A stretch of DNA of 64,000 nt from Mastigocoleus testarum BC008 (lineage in GTDB: Bacteria > Cyanobacteriota > Cyanobacteriia > Cyanobacteriales > Nostocaceae): assembly GCF_001456025.1 (NCBI RefSeq), contig NZ_LMTZ01000129.1, forward strand, positions 1 to 64,000. The letters are read 5' to 3'. Below are positions 55,098 through 64,000 of the stretch, piece by piece (positions within the stretch are counted from its first letter, which is position 1; each line of letters opens with the position of its first letter). Below the pieces are notes generated by a model. It saw only the letters and a list, made by a program, of their open reading frames with translations, had not been told where the DNA came from and made no database searches. A program made the position numbers and the translations under genes.

Positions 55098-56762
55098 ATG
55101 ACAACCTTTAATCGCTCTACCAGTCGTCGATTGAAGAATTTAACCCAAATACCTTCCGTATGGGAGGGAGATCGCCGACCATTGTCATCTTCGCTTGAGG
55201 AATATGACAATTCAGAAGAAAAGGGTGAATGCATTCTGTGGGTAGATGGATCGCAAGGTATTGTGCGGGGAATGGACATAGTATCTCCAGATAGCGGACC
55301 AGAAGCAATTGTCCGAACTCTGATGCGCGCAATGGAAAGTCCTAATTCTCCTGGTAAACCTGGTCGTCCCCAAAAAATTGTCGTCAAAGACAGAGAAATT
55401 CAGTTTTATTTACGGGGGGTATTACAAGATTTAGACATTGCAATTGATTATGTTCCCAATTTACCGTTCATTGACGAACTATTCCGTGGATTTGCTGAAA
55501 TTGTTGAAAGTCAAGTTCCAGAATTACCACCAAAATATGCCAAGCTCTTAAATGATAAAGCTTTTGCAATCTGGAATTCTGTTCCTTGGGAATTTTTAGA
55601 AGAGCAGCAAATATTAGCAATAGAAATTAACAAGTGGGATATTGGTACTCTTTATGCTTCTGTCATGGGAATGCTGGGTATTGAGTACGGTATATTACTT
55701 TATCGCAGTCAAGAATCACTGAAAAGATTTCGGGATGTAGTTTTAAGGGATGGGGAGTCACAAGGACTTTTAGAAGATGCTTTTCTCAAGCAAGATTGTT
55801 TGTTTGTCACTTTTGAGAAAACCGACGCTAGTGATGACCCAGAAGACGATTTCTATTACGATTTAGCAGAGTTACCGAGTTCGGAAATCGAACCAACTTT
55901 TGGTAATATCCATCCCTTGGAAGGGTTACGCTCGGTTTTATATGAAGAAGAAGCAATCGCTGTTTTTGTCGCATTAGAAGCTTTGTTTCGCTTTTTCCGC
56001 GATCACCGCAGTCAATTAAATGAATATGATTTTCCCACTCTGAATCACCGCTACCGTATTTCTTTACCGGAAGCAGTTCAAAAACAAAAATCAGTATCAG
56101 TTACAGTTTCCACGATGCCGGAACTTGCTGATGAATTGGAAGATATGGCAATTAATGCCACTGATGATTCTGAAGATGATTTAAATTTATCAGATTTACC
56201 AGGTCAATTGACATCATTACGAGATGATTTGATTCCAGAAGATTCTTTTCTTAGTTTGGGAGTTATAACCTGGGATATGTTGGAATATTTGCGTAATGGT
56301 GTAAAACATTATCAGCCAGGTAAAGTTAAACCTGTAGGTGATGGATTACCGGTAATTTTGATTCAAACATCTCGTCCCAAAGCTAAAGCGGTAATTGAGA
56401 ACATCCAAGAAGCTGGGGGACTCAAAGCTATATGTTTCAATCCTGGTGCTGATCTTGTTGATGGGACTGATTATGATTTGGGTTTATTACAAACTCAAAA
56501 TAGTGAATTATTTTTGTTTGGTGAGTTTTTAGATAGCGATCCCGTCCATTCCGAAGCACGGAAAAAATGGAATCAGCGATGTCAAAAGACTAAAGGGTTC
56601 TGTGGTTTAATTATCGCTAGAGGACTGACTGGTGCTTCCCGTGGTAACCCTCAATTGAAAGATATGATGGCATTGTTTGAAGTTCAAACTCTTGCTCCCG
56701 AAGATTTGGGTCTGGGAACTCTCAGACTTGTTGAGGAAATGCAACCAGAGCAATCTTCTTAA
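55098..56762 (+). CDS. Large acidic cyanobacterial protein (possibly DUF6930)
   Basis: 554 residues, ATG start. N-terminal domain (about 45-210) with CILWVDGSQGIVRGMDIVSP and PPKYAKLLNDKAFAIWNS; a similar module recurs after residue 215 (LFVTFEKTDASDDPEDDFYY, NIHPLEGLRSVLYEEEAIAV). An Asp/Glu-rich linker (about 345-375) leads to a third alpha/beta domain (from 415) with VILIQTSRPKAKAVIE and FCGLIIARGLTG. Soluble, very acidic. I think it matches a cyanobacterial DUF (possibly DUF6930) but could not check. No function known. Confidence 0.7.
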   Translation: MTTFNRSTSRRLKNLTQIPSVWEGDRRPLSSSLEEYDNSEEKGECILWVDGSQGIVRGMDIVSPDSGPEAIVRTLMRAMESPNSPGKPGRPQKIVVKDREIQFYLRGVLQDLDIAIDYVPNLPFIDELFRGFAEIVESQVPELPPKYAKLLNDKAFAIWNSVPWEFLEEQQILAIEINKWDIGTLYASVMGMLGIEYGILLYRSQESLKRFRDVVLRDGESQGLLEDAFLKQDCLFVTFEKTDASDDPEDDFYYDLAELPSSEIEPTFGNIHPLEGLRSVLYEEEAIAVFVALEALFRFFRDHRSQLNEYDFPTLNHRYRISLPEAVQKQKSVSVTVSTMPELADELEDMAINATDDSEDDLNLSDLPGQLTSLRDDLIPEDSFLSLGVITWDMLEYLRNGVKHYQPGKVKPVGDGLPVILIQTSRPKAKAVIENIQEAGGLKAICFNPGADLVDGTDYDLGLLQTQNSELFLFGEFLDSDPVHSEARKKWNQRCQKTKGFCGLIIARGLTGASRGNPQLKDMMALFEVQTLAPEDLGLGTLRLVEEMQPEQSS

Positions 56763-57492
56763 AAATATTGGTCAGAATATGTACTAAATCAAGAGCAGAA
56801 TTATTATAAGATTAACTCACCTTTAGATTCTGCAAAGGAATTTAAACTACAAGTTCCATATACGGATTATTTGCAAAACTGTGTAATTATACGTTGTTCA
56901 CTGGAACTAAAATTCCCATTGTTGGTACTGTGTTAGTGTTGCTCAAGCTTCAAGAGTCATTTAGCTCAAAGGCTTTAAATTGTAATCATTTTGCTACAAA
57001 TTTAGTAGCGATAAATATCTATTGGGGTTAAAACTGAAATTCTAATCTACCCCTGACTATCTAGAAGTTTTCCAGTCATTAACCTGAAGATTGCAAATTT
57101 TAAGATTGCAAATTTTTAATGTTTTTTTAGATGATGCAGTAACAGTTAATTAACCCTTGGTCGGGTTGTGAATTACGCAAATTTCTATTCCAATCTTTTA
57201 AATTTGGGAAAATAATTCTTTTAATAGCTGCTTTAAGTTGTGAATTAGAAAAACTGTGCGTTCGCTACCGATTCATAGCAGAATTATGCGCGGTAGTGTA
57301 CCGCTTTGCTAACAGGACAGAGTAGACTAAAGTCATCAACATAAAACCGGTACACGGGAGCCAGAAATCAGAAGTGAAATACTGTTACTGAAGATTCTCA
57401 ACCTTTCGAAGATTCTAATCCGATTCAATCAAAATTTAACAACAATATTTAAATGTACTTAAATTAAAATTTCCTGGGACGAAACGAAAAAC
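56763..57492. other. Intergenic region
   Basis: 730 bases between convergent genes. A two-unit 15-bp repeat AAGATTGCAAATTTT lies at 57087-57116. A short GGGAGCCAGAAATCAGAAGT segment near 57357 is a degenerate STRR. No gene. Confidence 0.5.
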
Positions 57493-57801
57493 CTAACTAG
57501 CTTCTGCCATTTTTTCTTGTATCAGTACGTATGGCTCCACTATTAGAGCATTAAAGCGCTTTTCGCGTTGATTATTCCACTCACCCATTTGTTCATTGGA
57601 AGGTTTAGTGATAAAAGCCTCTTCTATCCATACTTGCACTTCTGAGACTTTGTCGCTAGCGATCGCTTCCCCTACATCAAGCAAATCTAATTCTTTTGCT
57701 ACCACAATTACCGCATCTCTTTTGACGTGAGGAATTAACCACTCCCATTCTGCCTCATCAAGATTTTCGGTCAATTGCTTACGCAATTCTTCATTACTCA
57801 T
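57493..57801 (-). CDS. DUF2288 family protein
   Basis: 102 residues, ATG start. Matches the DUF2288 pattern: LDEAEWEWLIPHVKRDAVIVVAKELDLLDVGEAIASDKVSEVQVWI. Small, soluble, conserved in cyanobacteria and proteobacteria; function unknown. A HIP1 site falls inside the gene. Flanked by long spacers. Confidence 0.88.
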   Translation of the reverse strand: MSNEELRKQLTENLDEAEWEWLIPHVKRDAVIVVAKELDLLDVGEAIASDKVSEVQVWIEEAFITKPSNEQMGEWNNQREKRFNALIVEPYVLIQEKMAEAS

Positions 57802-58196
57802 TCACTTTTCATGCGACTCTTCATTAGTAAATATACTAAAAAATGTTACATAATATTATTTTTTTGATATCTAATTAATTAAATTAACTTGGAAAAATAT
57901 TATTAATTATCAATTTGTAAGTTTCAGAATATATTTGATTCAATCTAAGTTTCAGTCAACTTTATATCTTTAGATAACTTACAACCGATAGTTTGTACGA
58001 TAAATTGTAAATTTCGCGAACTTGAATTTGGTGAAGTTTTATTCTTTTTTCTGGGATAGACCATTGGAATATCGCTTGAGTTTTATAGCGAATTTTACCA
58101 TTTTTAGGAAGTTTTGCTATTTTCTACTGTAAAGGGAAAATTAATTTCCTAACTGATATATCTTTAGCCACATACAACTCAAGCAATAATTATAAT
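57802..58196. other. Intergenic region
   Basis: 395 very AT-rich bases, no gene, repeat or strong hairpin recognised. Confidence 0.45.
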
Positions 58197-58835
58197 TTAT
58201 CTGCCAGCCTTATGTAGGGAATTTATTGCCTCAGCACACTTTTGAGTTACCTCTATCAAAGCCTCTTTGTCATTAGCTTCAGGATAATCGATCGCCTTAC
58301 CTATTCGTATTGTTACTGGAACTGAATTGGGTAATTTTTTGCCTTTTTCCTCAATTGCGTGAGTCCCCCACAGACAAACTGGTAGTAACGGAGCTTTCGC
58401 TTTGGCTGCTATTAATGCTGCACCACGCTTTGGATCGGTAATTAGTCCATCCCTTGTGCGGGTACCTTGAAGAAATACTCCAACCGCCCACCCCTGCTCT
58501 AGACAGTTTAAAGCTGCACGAATTGCAGTTCTATCCGCAGTTCCTCGACTGACAGGGTAAGCACCGTAAAGTTGGATTGCTTGACCTAATACAGGAACCT
58601 TAAATAATTGCTCCTTTGCCATATATGCTACCGGACGCTGCACGCAATTGGACACAATCGGTGGGTCGAAATTACTAGCGTGATTGCTTACTACTACTAA
58701 AGGTCCAGTTTTAGGAACATTTTCAGCTCCATAAATTTTTCCTTGAAAATATACATGGAGCATTGGACTTACTACTGACCACTTAAAAGCATGGTACAGG
58801 AGGAGGCTGACAAATGGTTCTCGATTTCTGCCCAC
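58197..58835 (-). CDS. plsC: 1-acyl-sn-glycerol-3-phosphate acyltransferase
   Basis: 212 residues, GTG start at 58835; no ATG is available upstream before a stop. Block I NHASNFDPP carries catalytic H52 and D57. Block III reads FLQGTRTRDG, where the usual Glu of EGTR is Gln. Block IV-like LLPVCLWG follows. The enzyme adds the second acyl chain to make phosphatidic acid at the membrane. Alone on its strand. Confidence 0.9.
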   Translation of the reverse strand: MGRNREPFVSLLLYHAFKWSVVSPMLHVYFQGKIYGAENVPKTGPLVVVSNHASNFDPPIVSNCVQRPVAYMAKEQLFKVPVLGQAIQLYGAYPVSRGTADRTAIRAALNCLEQGWAVGVFLQGTRTRDGLITDPKRGAALIAAKAKAPLLPVCLWGTHAIEEKGKKLPNSVPVTIRIGKAIDYPEANDKEALIEVTQKCAEAINSLHKAGR

Positions 58836-59530
58836 AGAATTACACTTAAATTAAATTTATATGAAACTGAACTTAGGATACGCCATTGCCAGCCAATATA
58901 TTTGGTTAATATTTAGCCGGATTATGAACTACACCAACTAAGCTACGCTATAGTTAGGGACCTAGGAAGTCTTTGTTAAAAGAAGCTGGATATTTCTATG
59001 GGATCCATTCTCAAGCAAGTAATTGAATGTAAAATGAGATACCATAAACCAATATGTTATGTATTACACGAAAAATTATTTGTAAATAAATGAAAAGTAA
59101 ATAAATAAAAAGTCAAGTAAAAGCAAAAGACTAACCATTATATTGAGGACAGAGGATAAACTCAGATTATAAATTTGTATTAGAAGTAAAAATAATTAGA
59201 TGGTGAAATGTATTAGCTGAGATTGAGTTAGTTTAAAAATAGAAACTAATCTTAGGGAATGACCTAAAATTAATTTTAGCTAAACCAGTCAGAAGTATTA
59301 CATCAAGGTTGTTACCTTGTTATGCTTACACTCTACGCAGTCGTAGACATCACCCAATTCCTTAATGAAGGAGTTAAAGTTACTGTCTAGACTGTTACCT
59401 GTATAGTAAAAATACCGTTAACTGACTGATACCATCAGCAGGTTTTCTGCAATTAATTTACCAAACCCGAGAAAAAAGGGAATGGAGCTTCTCCAGCTTT
59501 GACAACCGAGTCCAAGTTACTGAACTGCTT
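58836..59530. other. Intergenic region
   Basis: About 695 bases between divergent plsC and the zinc-ribbon membrane protein. AT-rich, no gene or repeat seen. The frame of the downstream gene stays open for about 60 bases before its GTG. Confidence 0.45.
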
Positions 59531-59938
59531 GTGCAATCTGAAAATATTGAAAAAATAGAGTTCAACGGCGAATACCCATGTCCTTGTACCCGCAAGGGAC
59601 GCCTAACTCCGATTACGTTGACAGAAGCATTTGGTTGCGATCGCTGTCAGCAAATATTTGTGGTTGAAGATAATGGATATGTACTTGAGCAACTTTCCAC
59701 AACCTATCCTTACAAGCGAGCTTGGCGCTGGACAGGTTCAGTTTGGCATGTTGTTCATCCTAAATTGGGAGAAAGTTATCTGCCAATGGCCCTAGGTATT
59801 ATAGTGGTCTTGGTACTTTTCTGGTTACCATTTGCGTTATTACAATCTACTGGTACTAGTATCATTGCTTCAGCAATAGTGGCAATAATATTGGCAATTG
59901 TACCAGCAGTTATGGTCTGGCTAACCTACAGACGTTAA
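59531..59938 (+). CDS. Zinc-ribbon-like membrane protein
   Basis: 135 residues, GTG start. The N-terminal part has four Cys in a zinc-ribbon-like layout (CPCTRKG and GCDRCQQIF). Two C-terminal helices (about 85-105 and 112-132) anchor it in the membrane. No named family known to me. It ends four bases before the ATG of the ProA-like gene, so the two are probably co-transcribed and translationally coupled. Confidence 0.75.
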   Translation: MQSENIEKIEFNGEYPCPCTRKGRLTPITLTEAFGCDRCQQIFVVEDNGYVLEQLSTTYPYKRAWRWTGSVWHVVHPKLGESYLPMALGIIVVLVLFWLPFALLQSTGTSIIASAIVAIILAIVPAVMVWLTYRR

Positions 59939-59942
59939 TTTG

Positions 59943-61208
59943 ATGATGGTGGATGCGTTTGATGAAGGTCTCAAAACAATGAATAGCGCAGAGCGCGCAT
60001 ACAAAGCTTCTTTGAAGTTAGGGATGACAAAAGGTGCAGATCGCAGTCGCGCACTCATGGCAATGGCAGAAGCGCTAAATCAGTCATTTGATGATATCCT
60101 TGAAGCCAATACTCTGGATTTGGAAGCCAGTAGAGAAATGGCTGTTCCAGAGTTAATTTTGGATTGGTTGAAACTTACACCAGCGCGATTGGAAAGCGCA
60201 GTCCAAATTTTAAGAAAATTAGGTGAGTTATCAGATCCTCTTCGACGCGTTCGCATCGCAGATTATCAGCTAGAAGATTCCCAAACCTACTCTCAATTAA
60301 TGCCATTGGGGGTAATTACTTTTATTCACGAAGCGTTTCCCGATCTGGCAGCGATCGCTGCTGGGCTATGTGTAAAAAGTGGTAATAGCATCATTCTCAA
60401 AGGTTCTACAGAAGCTAGTCATTCCAATGTTGCAATTGCTAATGCCTTAATTAATGCTGTCATCGAAGAAGGTTTACCGGTGGGGAGTATCGAAATAATT
60501 GATGCCGAACATGGCAGATCGATTCGAGATTTACTCGCCCAGGAGCAGTATATAAATTTAGTTATTCCCTACGGACGCTCTAGTTTAGTTCAGCAAGTAG
60601 TGCGACTATCTACAGTACCGGTCCTCAAGTCCGCGATGGGCAATTGTTACCTCTATTGGTCGCCCAATGGCACTATGGATATGATTCGCCACATGATTAT
60701 TGATAGCCATTGCAGCGAGCCAGATCCGGTAAATGCAATTGAAAAAGTATTAATTAATCGACAAGCCCTACCTAGTTCCTTAATTTCTCTTTGGAAAAGT
60801 CTGCAAGAAAAAGGTTTTCAGATTAAGGGAGATGCCGAAATGCAGGAAGCTTTTCCCCAAATCCAATTAGCCAAAGATAATGAGTGGGGATGTCCTTACC
60901 TAAAAAAAACAGTCGCCTTTAAGCTTGTGGATAATTTAGAGGCTGCTATTAGCTGGATAAACCAATATAGTAGTGGTCATGCAGATTGTATTGCGACTGA
61001 TTCTTACCAAGAAAGTCGTCAATTTGCTTTGGGAGTCAACAGCGCTTCTACGTATATAAATGCTTCGCCGCGTTTTTGTCGTAATCCCTTACGAGGTGAT
61101 GCAATATTTTTGGGAATGTCCAATCAAAAAGGTCTGCGTCGGGGACTAATGAGTTTAGAAACTCTGACCACTGTTAAACATATAGTTCAGGCGAATGGAA
61201 GATTTTGA
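59943..61208 (+). CDS. proA: ProA-like gamma-glutamyl phosphate reductase lacking the usual Cys
   Basis: 421 residues from the ATG at 59943 (TTG 59940 and ATG 59946 also possible). The aldehyde-dehydrogenase-fold ProA layout is clear: GVITFIHEAFPDLAAIAAGL, IILKGSTEASHSN, IPYGRSSLVQQV, and the C-terminal GVNSASTYINASPRF. The usual catalytic segment xxCNAxET reads DPVNAIEK here, so the nucleophilic Cys is Val at about residue 263; another Cys lies six residues earlier (SHCSE). Known ProA makes glutamate semialdehyde for proline. This copy may be inactive, use the other Cys, or have a different role. It follows the zinc-ribbon gene closely. Confidence 0.85.
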   Translation: MMVDAFDEGLKTMNSAERAYKASLKLGMTKGADRSRALMAMAEALNQSFDDILEANTLDLEASREMAVPELILDWLKLTPARLESAVQILRKLGELSDPLRRVRIADYQLEDSQTYSQLMPLGVITFIHEAFPDLAAIAAGLCVKSGNSIILKGSTEASHSNVAIANALINAVIEEGLPVGSIEIIDAEHGRSIRDLLAQEQYINLVIPYGRSSLVQQVVRLSTVPVLKSAMGNCYLYWSPNGTMDMIRHMIIDSHCSEPDPVNAIEKVLINRQALPSSLISLWKSLQEKGFQIKGDAEMQEAFPQIQLAKDNEWGCPYLKKTVAFKLVDNLEAAISWINQYSSGHADCIATDSYQESRQFALGVNSASTYINASPRFCRNPLRGDAIFLGMSNQKGLRRGLMSLETLTTVKHIVQANGRF

Positions 61209-61220
61209 GTAATAAGTCAC

Positions 61221-61355
61221 CAGAAGTCAGAAGTCAGAAGTCAGAAGTCAGAAGTCAGAAGCCAGAAATAATGATAATTCTACTCATCTATTTCTTTACT
61301 TTTGACTTATGTCCTACGGACACCCTGCGCTAATGACTTTTGACTTTTAACTTTT
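61221..61355. repeat. STRR composite between convergent genes
   Basis: AGTCAGA heptamers (61221-61267), then TTTTGACTTATGTCCTACGG and ACACCCTGCGCTAATGACTT, then TTTGACTTTTAACTTTTAA. This joins the AGTCAGA array to a partial copy of the GTCCTACGGAC element and the TGACTTT array. Confidence 0.88.
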
Positions 61356-61368
61356 AATTTGTCAATCC

Positions 61369-62451
61369 TTAGTTAGAAGATTGAGATTGATGGGGAGAAG
61401 TATAGTAAACCTTTCCTCCAGCGTCTGGGACAAAATGACAGCTAAGACATGAATCCCAAGCCGAACGCCAAATTGTTTTTTCTGATGAATGATAATACTC
61501 ACCCAATATCGGTTTGATAGCCGCAGTTGCTTTCTTCAAATTGTAATGGGGCATATTCAAAAAGATATGGTGAGCAACGTGGGTACCGATGTCGTGATGG
61601 ATATGACTAATAAATCCATAATTGCGATCGACACTGGAAAGCGCACCTTTAAGAAAAGTCCAATCTTCACCCCGATACCAGGGAACATCTTCTTCCGTAT
61701 GGTGCAAAAAGGTGACTAAATCTAGCCACATTACAAATACAATGTAAGGTCCTGCATAGTATTTTAATAACCACATCCAACCCCATTGATAGGTTAGAAC
61801 ACCAAGCAGAGCAATCATCGAAATCCAAAGAATTGTACTGGTGAGAACATCCCATTTTTCCTTGTCTTTGAATAAGGGACTGCTTGGTAAAAAGTGAGAA
61901 CCTTGTTTACCAGGAGAACGCTTAAACAAATAAATTGGATAAGCTAACAAGAAAACATAGTACCTACCAACTTTTTCAATGATTCCCATCTCGTCATAGT
62001 AGGATTGTGTTGTTGGATACCAACTTTCATCATTTTCAATATGTCCGGTATTTAAATGATGGGTTCTATGACTAATTCGCCAACCGTGATAAGGAACCAA
62101 TATAGGTGTGTGACATAAATGTCCAATAAAATCATTGAGCCATTTACTCTTGGAAAAAGATTGGTGTCCGCAGTCATGACCAACAACAAATAAAGCCCAA
62201 AACATCGTGCCTTGCATTACCCAGAAAACTGGGAAAAACCACCAAGAATCAATGTAGTAAGCTAACGCATATAGTAAGCCGATGGTTAAAATATCGCGCC
62301 CAAAGAAAAATAGTGATTTACCTAAATTGGGCTGAAAGCATTCAGGTGGAATTGCTGCTTTCACATCGCCAAGTGTAAAAGGTAATTTAGATCCATCCTG
62401 AGAAGGTTCGTTAGTCGGAGGGGGGTTTAAATTGATGGAGTAAGAAGACAC
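61369..62451 (-). CDS. desB: Omega-3 (delta-15) fatty-acid desaturase DesB
   Basis: 360 residues, ATG start. Three His boxes: HDCGH (92-96), HRTHH (128-132), HVAHH (291-295), which bind the di-iron centre. The context GWRISHRTHHLNTGHIENDE is of the DesB/plastid omega-3 type. It adds the delta-15 double bond to linoleoyl groups on membrane lipids, usually at low temperature. Multi-pass membrane protein. It lies downstream of desA on the same strand with 422 bases between. Confidence 0.93.
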   Translation of the reverse strand: MSSYSINLNPPPTNEPSQDGSKLPFTLGDVKAAIPPECFQPNLGKSLFFFGRDILTIGLLYALAYYIDSWWFFPVFWVMQGTMFWALFVVGHDCGHQSFSKSKWLNDFIGHLCHTPILVPYHGWRISHRTHHLNTGHIENDESWYPTTQSYYDEMGIIEKVGRYYVFLLAYPIYLFKRSPGKQGSHFLPSSPLFKDKEKWDVLTSTILWISMIALLGVLTYQWGWMWLLKYYAGPYIVFVMWLDLVTFLHHTEEDVPWYRGEDWTFLKGALSSVDRNYGFISHIHHDIGTHVAHHIFLNMPHYNLKKATAAIKPILGEYYHSSEKTIWRSAWDSCLSCHFVPDAGGKVYYTSPHQSQSSN

Positions 62452-62873
62452 GTGATGTTATCAGAAGTAGTGTGTGGATAAGAGACTATGCAGAGTTATA
62501 GAGCTATGCTGTCATCGTTCCTAGGAACTAGACTCCATAGCAGAGTTCCATAAACGGTTTTACATGTTTGGTGCAATGAAAATTTGTCTAAGTCCTTTGA
62601 AGTGAAATTATTTTGGCATCTTAATTATCCCTATCCCATTTGCTGAAAAAAGGATATGGAATTTTCAAATGTTTAATTAATTTTGCAAAGGTACTTATAT
62701 TTTGCTTGCTTGCAACTCACTACAATCCTCAATCAATCGTAGTAAACCGTAGCTTACTCCCATTCCTTTATGAAAAATCTAAGAATGGTTCAGTTATTAG
62801 TCAGCTTTAAGTTAGACCTTCAAATGAGATCTTTAATGACTAAAAGGATTTGAGTTGTAAGCAAAAACTTTAT
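62452..62873. promoter_or_regulatory. desB upstream region
   Basis: 422 bases between desA and desB, long enough for a separate desB promoter. It holds the perfect palindrome GTTCCTAGGAAC at 62517-62528, about 66 bases before the desB ATG. No gene. Confidence 0.4.
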
Positions 62874-63923
62874 TTATTTGCGTGCGTAGTAGTCTTTAAA
62901 AGAGAAATAACCTTCTCCTAAAGAGTAGAAATGACATTGGTCAGTAATTCTCCTCATTAAAGACAAAGAAAACCTTTCTTCACGCAAATAAGAACCCCAA
63001 TTTTCTTGCAAGCTGCGATGAGCGAGGCGCAAATTATAGGAAGGAATCGCAGTCGAAACGTGATGGGGAACATGGACATTGATGTCGTGGCAGAGGAATT
63101 CTACCCAACGAGGATAATCGCAATGTACCGAACCAGATAATTGGGCGATCGCAGCATTCCATTCAGAACCTGGCAAAAATGGAATCTCTGGATCTGTGTG
63201 GTGAACGAGAGTAAAAGTACTCATCCAGAAATGATATACCAACCACGGTACGAACCAGAATTTAATAAATCCCCAAACACCAGTTGTGATGATGAGTGTG
63301 GGAAATGCGATCGCAGCAAATGTGACCACCACAGCCACAGATAACTTCACGTCTGATTGGTCTTGTTTGCGGTATTGACGCCAGTCAAAATGTAGATTTG
63401 CCCAATGCAAAATGGAGGATAACCACCACAAGCGCTTGCGCATTAATACTTCAAAAACTGACTTGTCCAATTTTGGCCAAGTTTCATAAAATTCAGGTCT
63501 AATGGGATGCCAAGCATTATCTTCGTCCAATTTGTTGGTGTGAAGATGGTGATGATTGTGCTTGATTCGCCAACTGTGAAAGGGATAAATCAAAGGCATA
63601 AATGCCAAATGTCCCACTAAATCGTTCACCCAACGGCTTTTTGCAAAAGAACGATGACCGCAGTCATGACCGATCACAAAAAAACCAGTCAAAGCAGTCC
63701 CAGCAAAAACCCAGGCTAAAGGTAAAAGGTACCAAGGAGAAAAAGCAATGCTGGCATAACCCAAGCCAACCATCAAAACATTAATTACTGCTCCCGTCCA
63801 AGCTTTACGATGATTCAGCTCAAAACATTCCTTAGGCAGAGTTTTGATGATATCTTGTAGCTTTAGTTTGGAATCGCCAAGGTCATCACTTGGCTTCTGG
63901 CTATTTATTGTTGATGTAGTCAT
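62874..63923 (-). CDS. desA: Delta-12 fatty-acid desaturase DesA
   Basis: 349 residues from the ATG at 63923 (MTTSTINSQKPSDDL); a TTG 33 bases upstream is less likely. His boxes HDCGH (86-90), HNHHH (122-126) and HVPHH (near 300). FVIGHDCGHRSFAKSRWVND and LIYPFHSWRIKHNHHHLHTN are typical of cyanobacterial DesA. It puts the delta-12 double bond into oleoyl lipids, giving the substrate for DesB. Multi-pass membrane protein. In related genomes desC often precedes desA; that position would lie beyond the window end. Confidence 0.95.
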   Translation of the reverse strand: MTTSTINSQKPSDDLGDSKLKLQDIIKTLPKECFELNHRKAWTGAVINVLMVGLGYASIAFSPWYLLPLAWVFAGTALTGFFVIGHDCGHRSFAKSRWVNDLVGHLAFMPLIYPFHSWRIKHNHHHLHTNKLDEDNAWHPIRPEFYETWPKLDKSVFEVLMRKRLWWLSSILHWANLHFDWRQYRKQDQSDVKLSVAVVVTFAAIAFPTLIITTGVWGFIKFWFVPWLVYHFWMSTFTLVHHTDPEIPFLPGSEWNAAIAQLSGSVHCDYPRWVEFLCHDINVHVPHHVSTAIPSYNLRLAHRSLQENWGSYLREERFSLSLMRRITDQCHFYSLGEGYFSFKDYYARK

Positions 63924-64000
63924 GTATATTTGAACGCAAACAGACTCGACCGCCAAACCACAATGATAGTAGCTTGTCGCAAAGTTTTGTAACCTGATTC

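Overview
The window comes from a filamentous, very probably heterocyst-forming cyanobacterium (Nostocales/Rivularia-Calothrix type). The evidence is: a cyanobacterial sufR-sufBCDS locus with a textbook SufR operator pair; desA and desB plant-type fatty-acid desaturases; a CtaA-type copper ATPase; many proteins of cyanobacterial type; roughly 25-30 copies of the HIP1 palindrome GCGATCGC where about one is expected by chance; and heptanucleotide tandem arrays (STRR) such as AGTCAGG, TGACTTT, TGGGTAA and CCCAATA. The DNA is AT-rich and gene density is low, with many non-coding stretches of 0.3-1.4 kb. No rRNA, tRNA, CRISPR array or complete insertion sequence was found.

Layout. 0-5 kb: a winged-helix/coiled-coil/PLD-nuclease-like protein, a Uma2 endonuclease-like protein, a UGT-type glycosyltransferase and a small conserved protein. 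5-14 kb: a large hybrid histidine kinase, a short-chain dehydrogenase, a P2-like cation ATPase, and a decayed cassette made of a frameshifted SnoaL-like gene, a headless TetR remnant and a tandem operator-like repeat. 14-21 kb: a macro-domain-like protein, a membrane protein, a SAP/DUF6434 protein, a WD40 protein, a FAD monooxygenase and a pentapeptide-repeat protein. 22-29 kb: ftsH, an AI-2E transporter-family protein and trpB among small genes. 29-35 kb: a histidine kinase, a lone ABC ATPase with an in-frame 15-residue insertion, a secreted TPR protein and a YbjQ protein. 36-42.3 kb: sufR divergent from sufB-sufC-sufD-sufS. 42.7-48 kb: small secreted and membrane proteins, a CPBP protease and two long non-coding stretches. 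48-54.7 kb: the copper ATPase, an FHA protein, a TIGR01777 epimerase-like protein, a TPR protein and sufA/iscA. 55-64 kb: a large acidic cyanobacterial protein, a DUF2288 protein, plsC, a zinc-ribbon membrane protein, a ProA-like protein lacking the usual catalytic Cys, desB and desA.

How genes work together. The suf genes assemble Fe-S clusters: SufS supplies sulfur, SufBCD is the scaffold, the distant A-type carrier delivers clusters, and SufR represses through two CAAC-N6-GTTG palindromes. DesA and DesB act in sequence on membrane lipids, and PlsC feeds phospholipid synthesis. Most other genes stand alone, each between repeat-rich spacers.

I did not find a convincing complete new multi-gene system. 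The best leads are the macro-domain-like protein, the decayed TetR cassette, the Cys-lacking ProA paralogue, the ABC ATPase insertion, and repeat families that supply start regions, stop codons or coding extensions to neighbouring genes.
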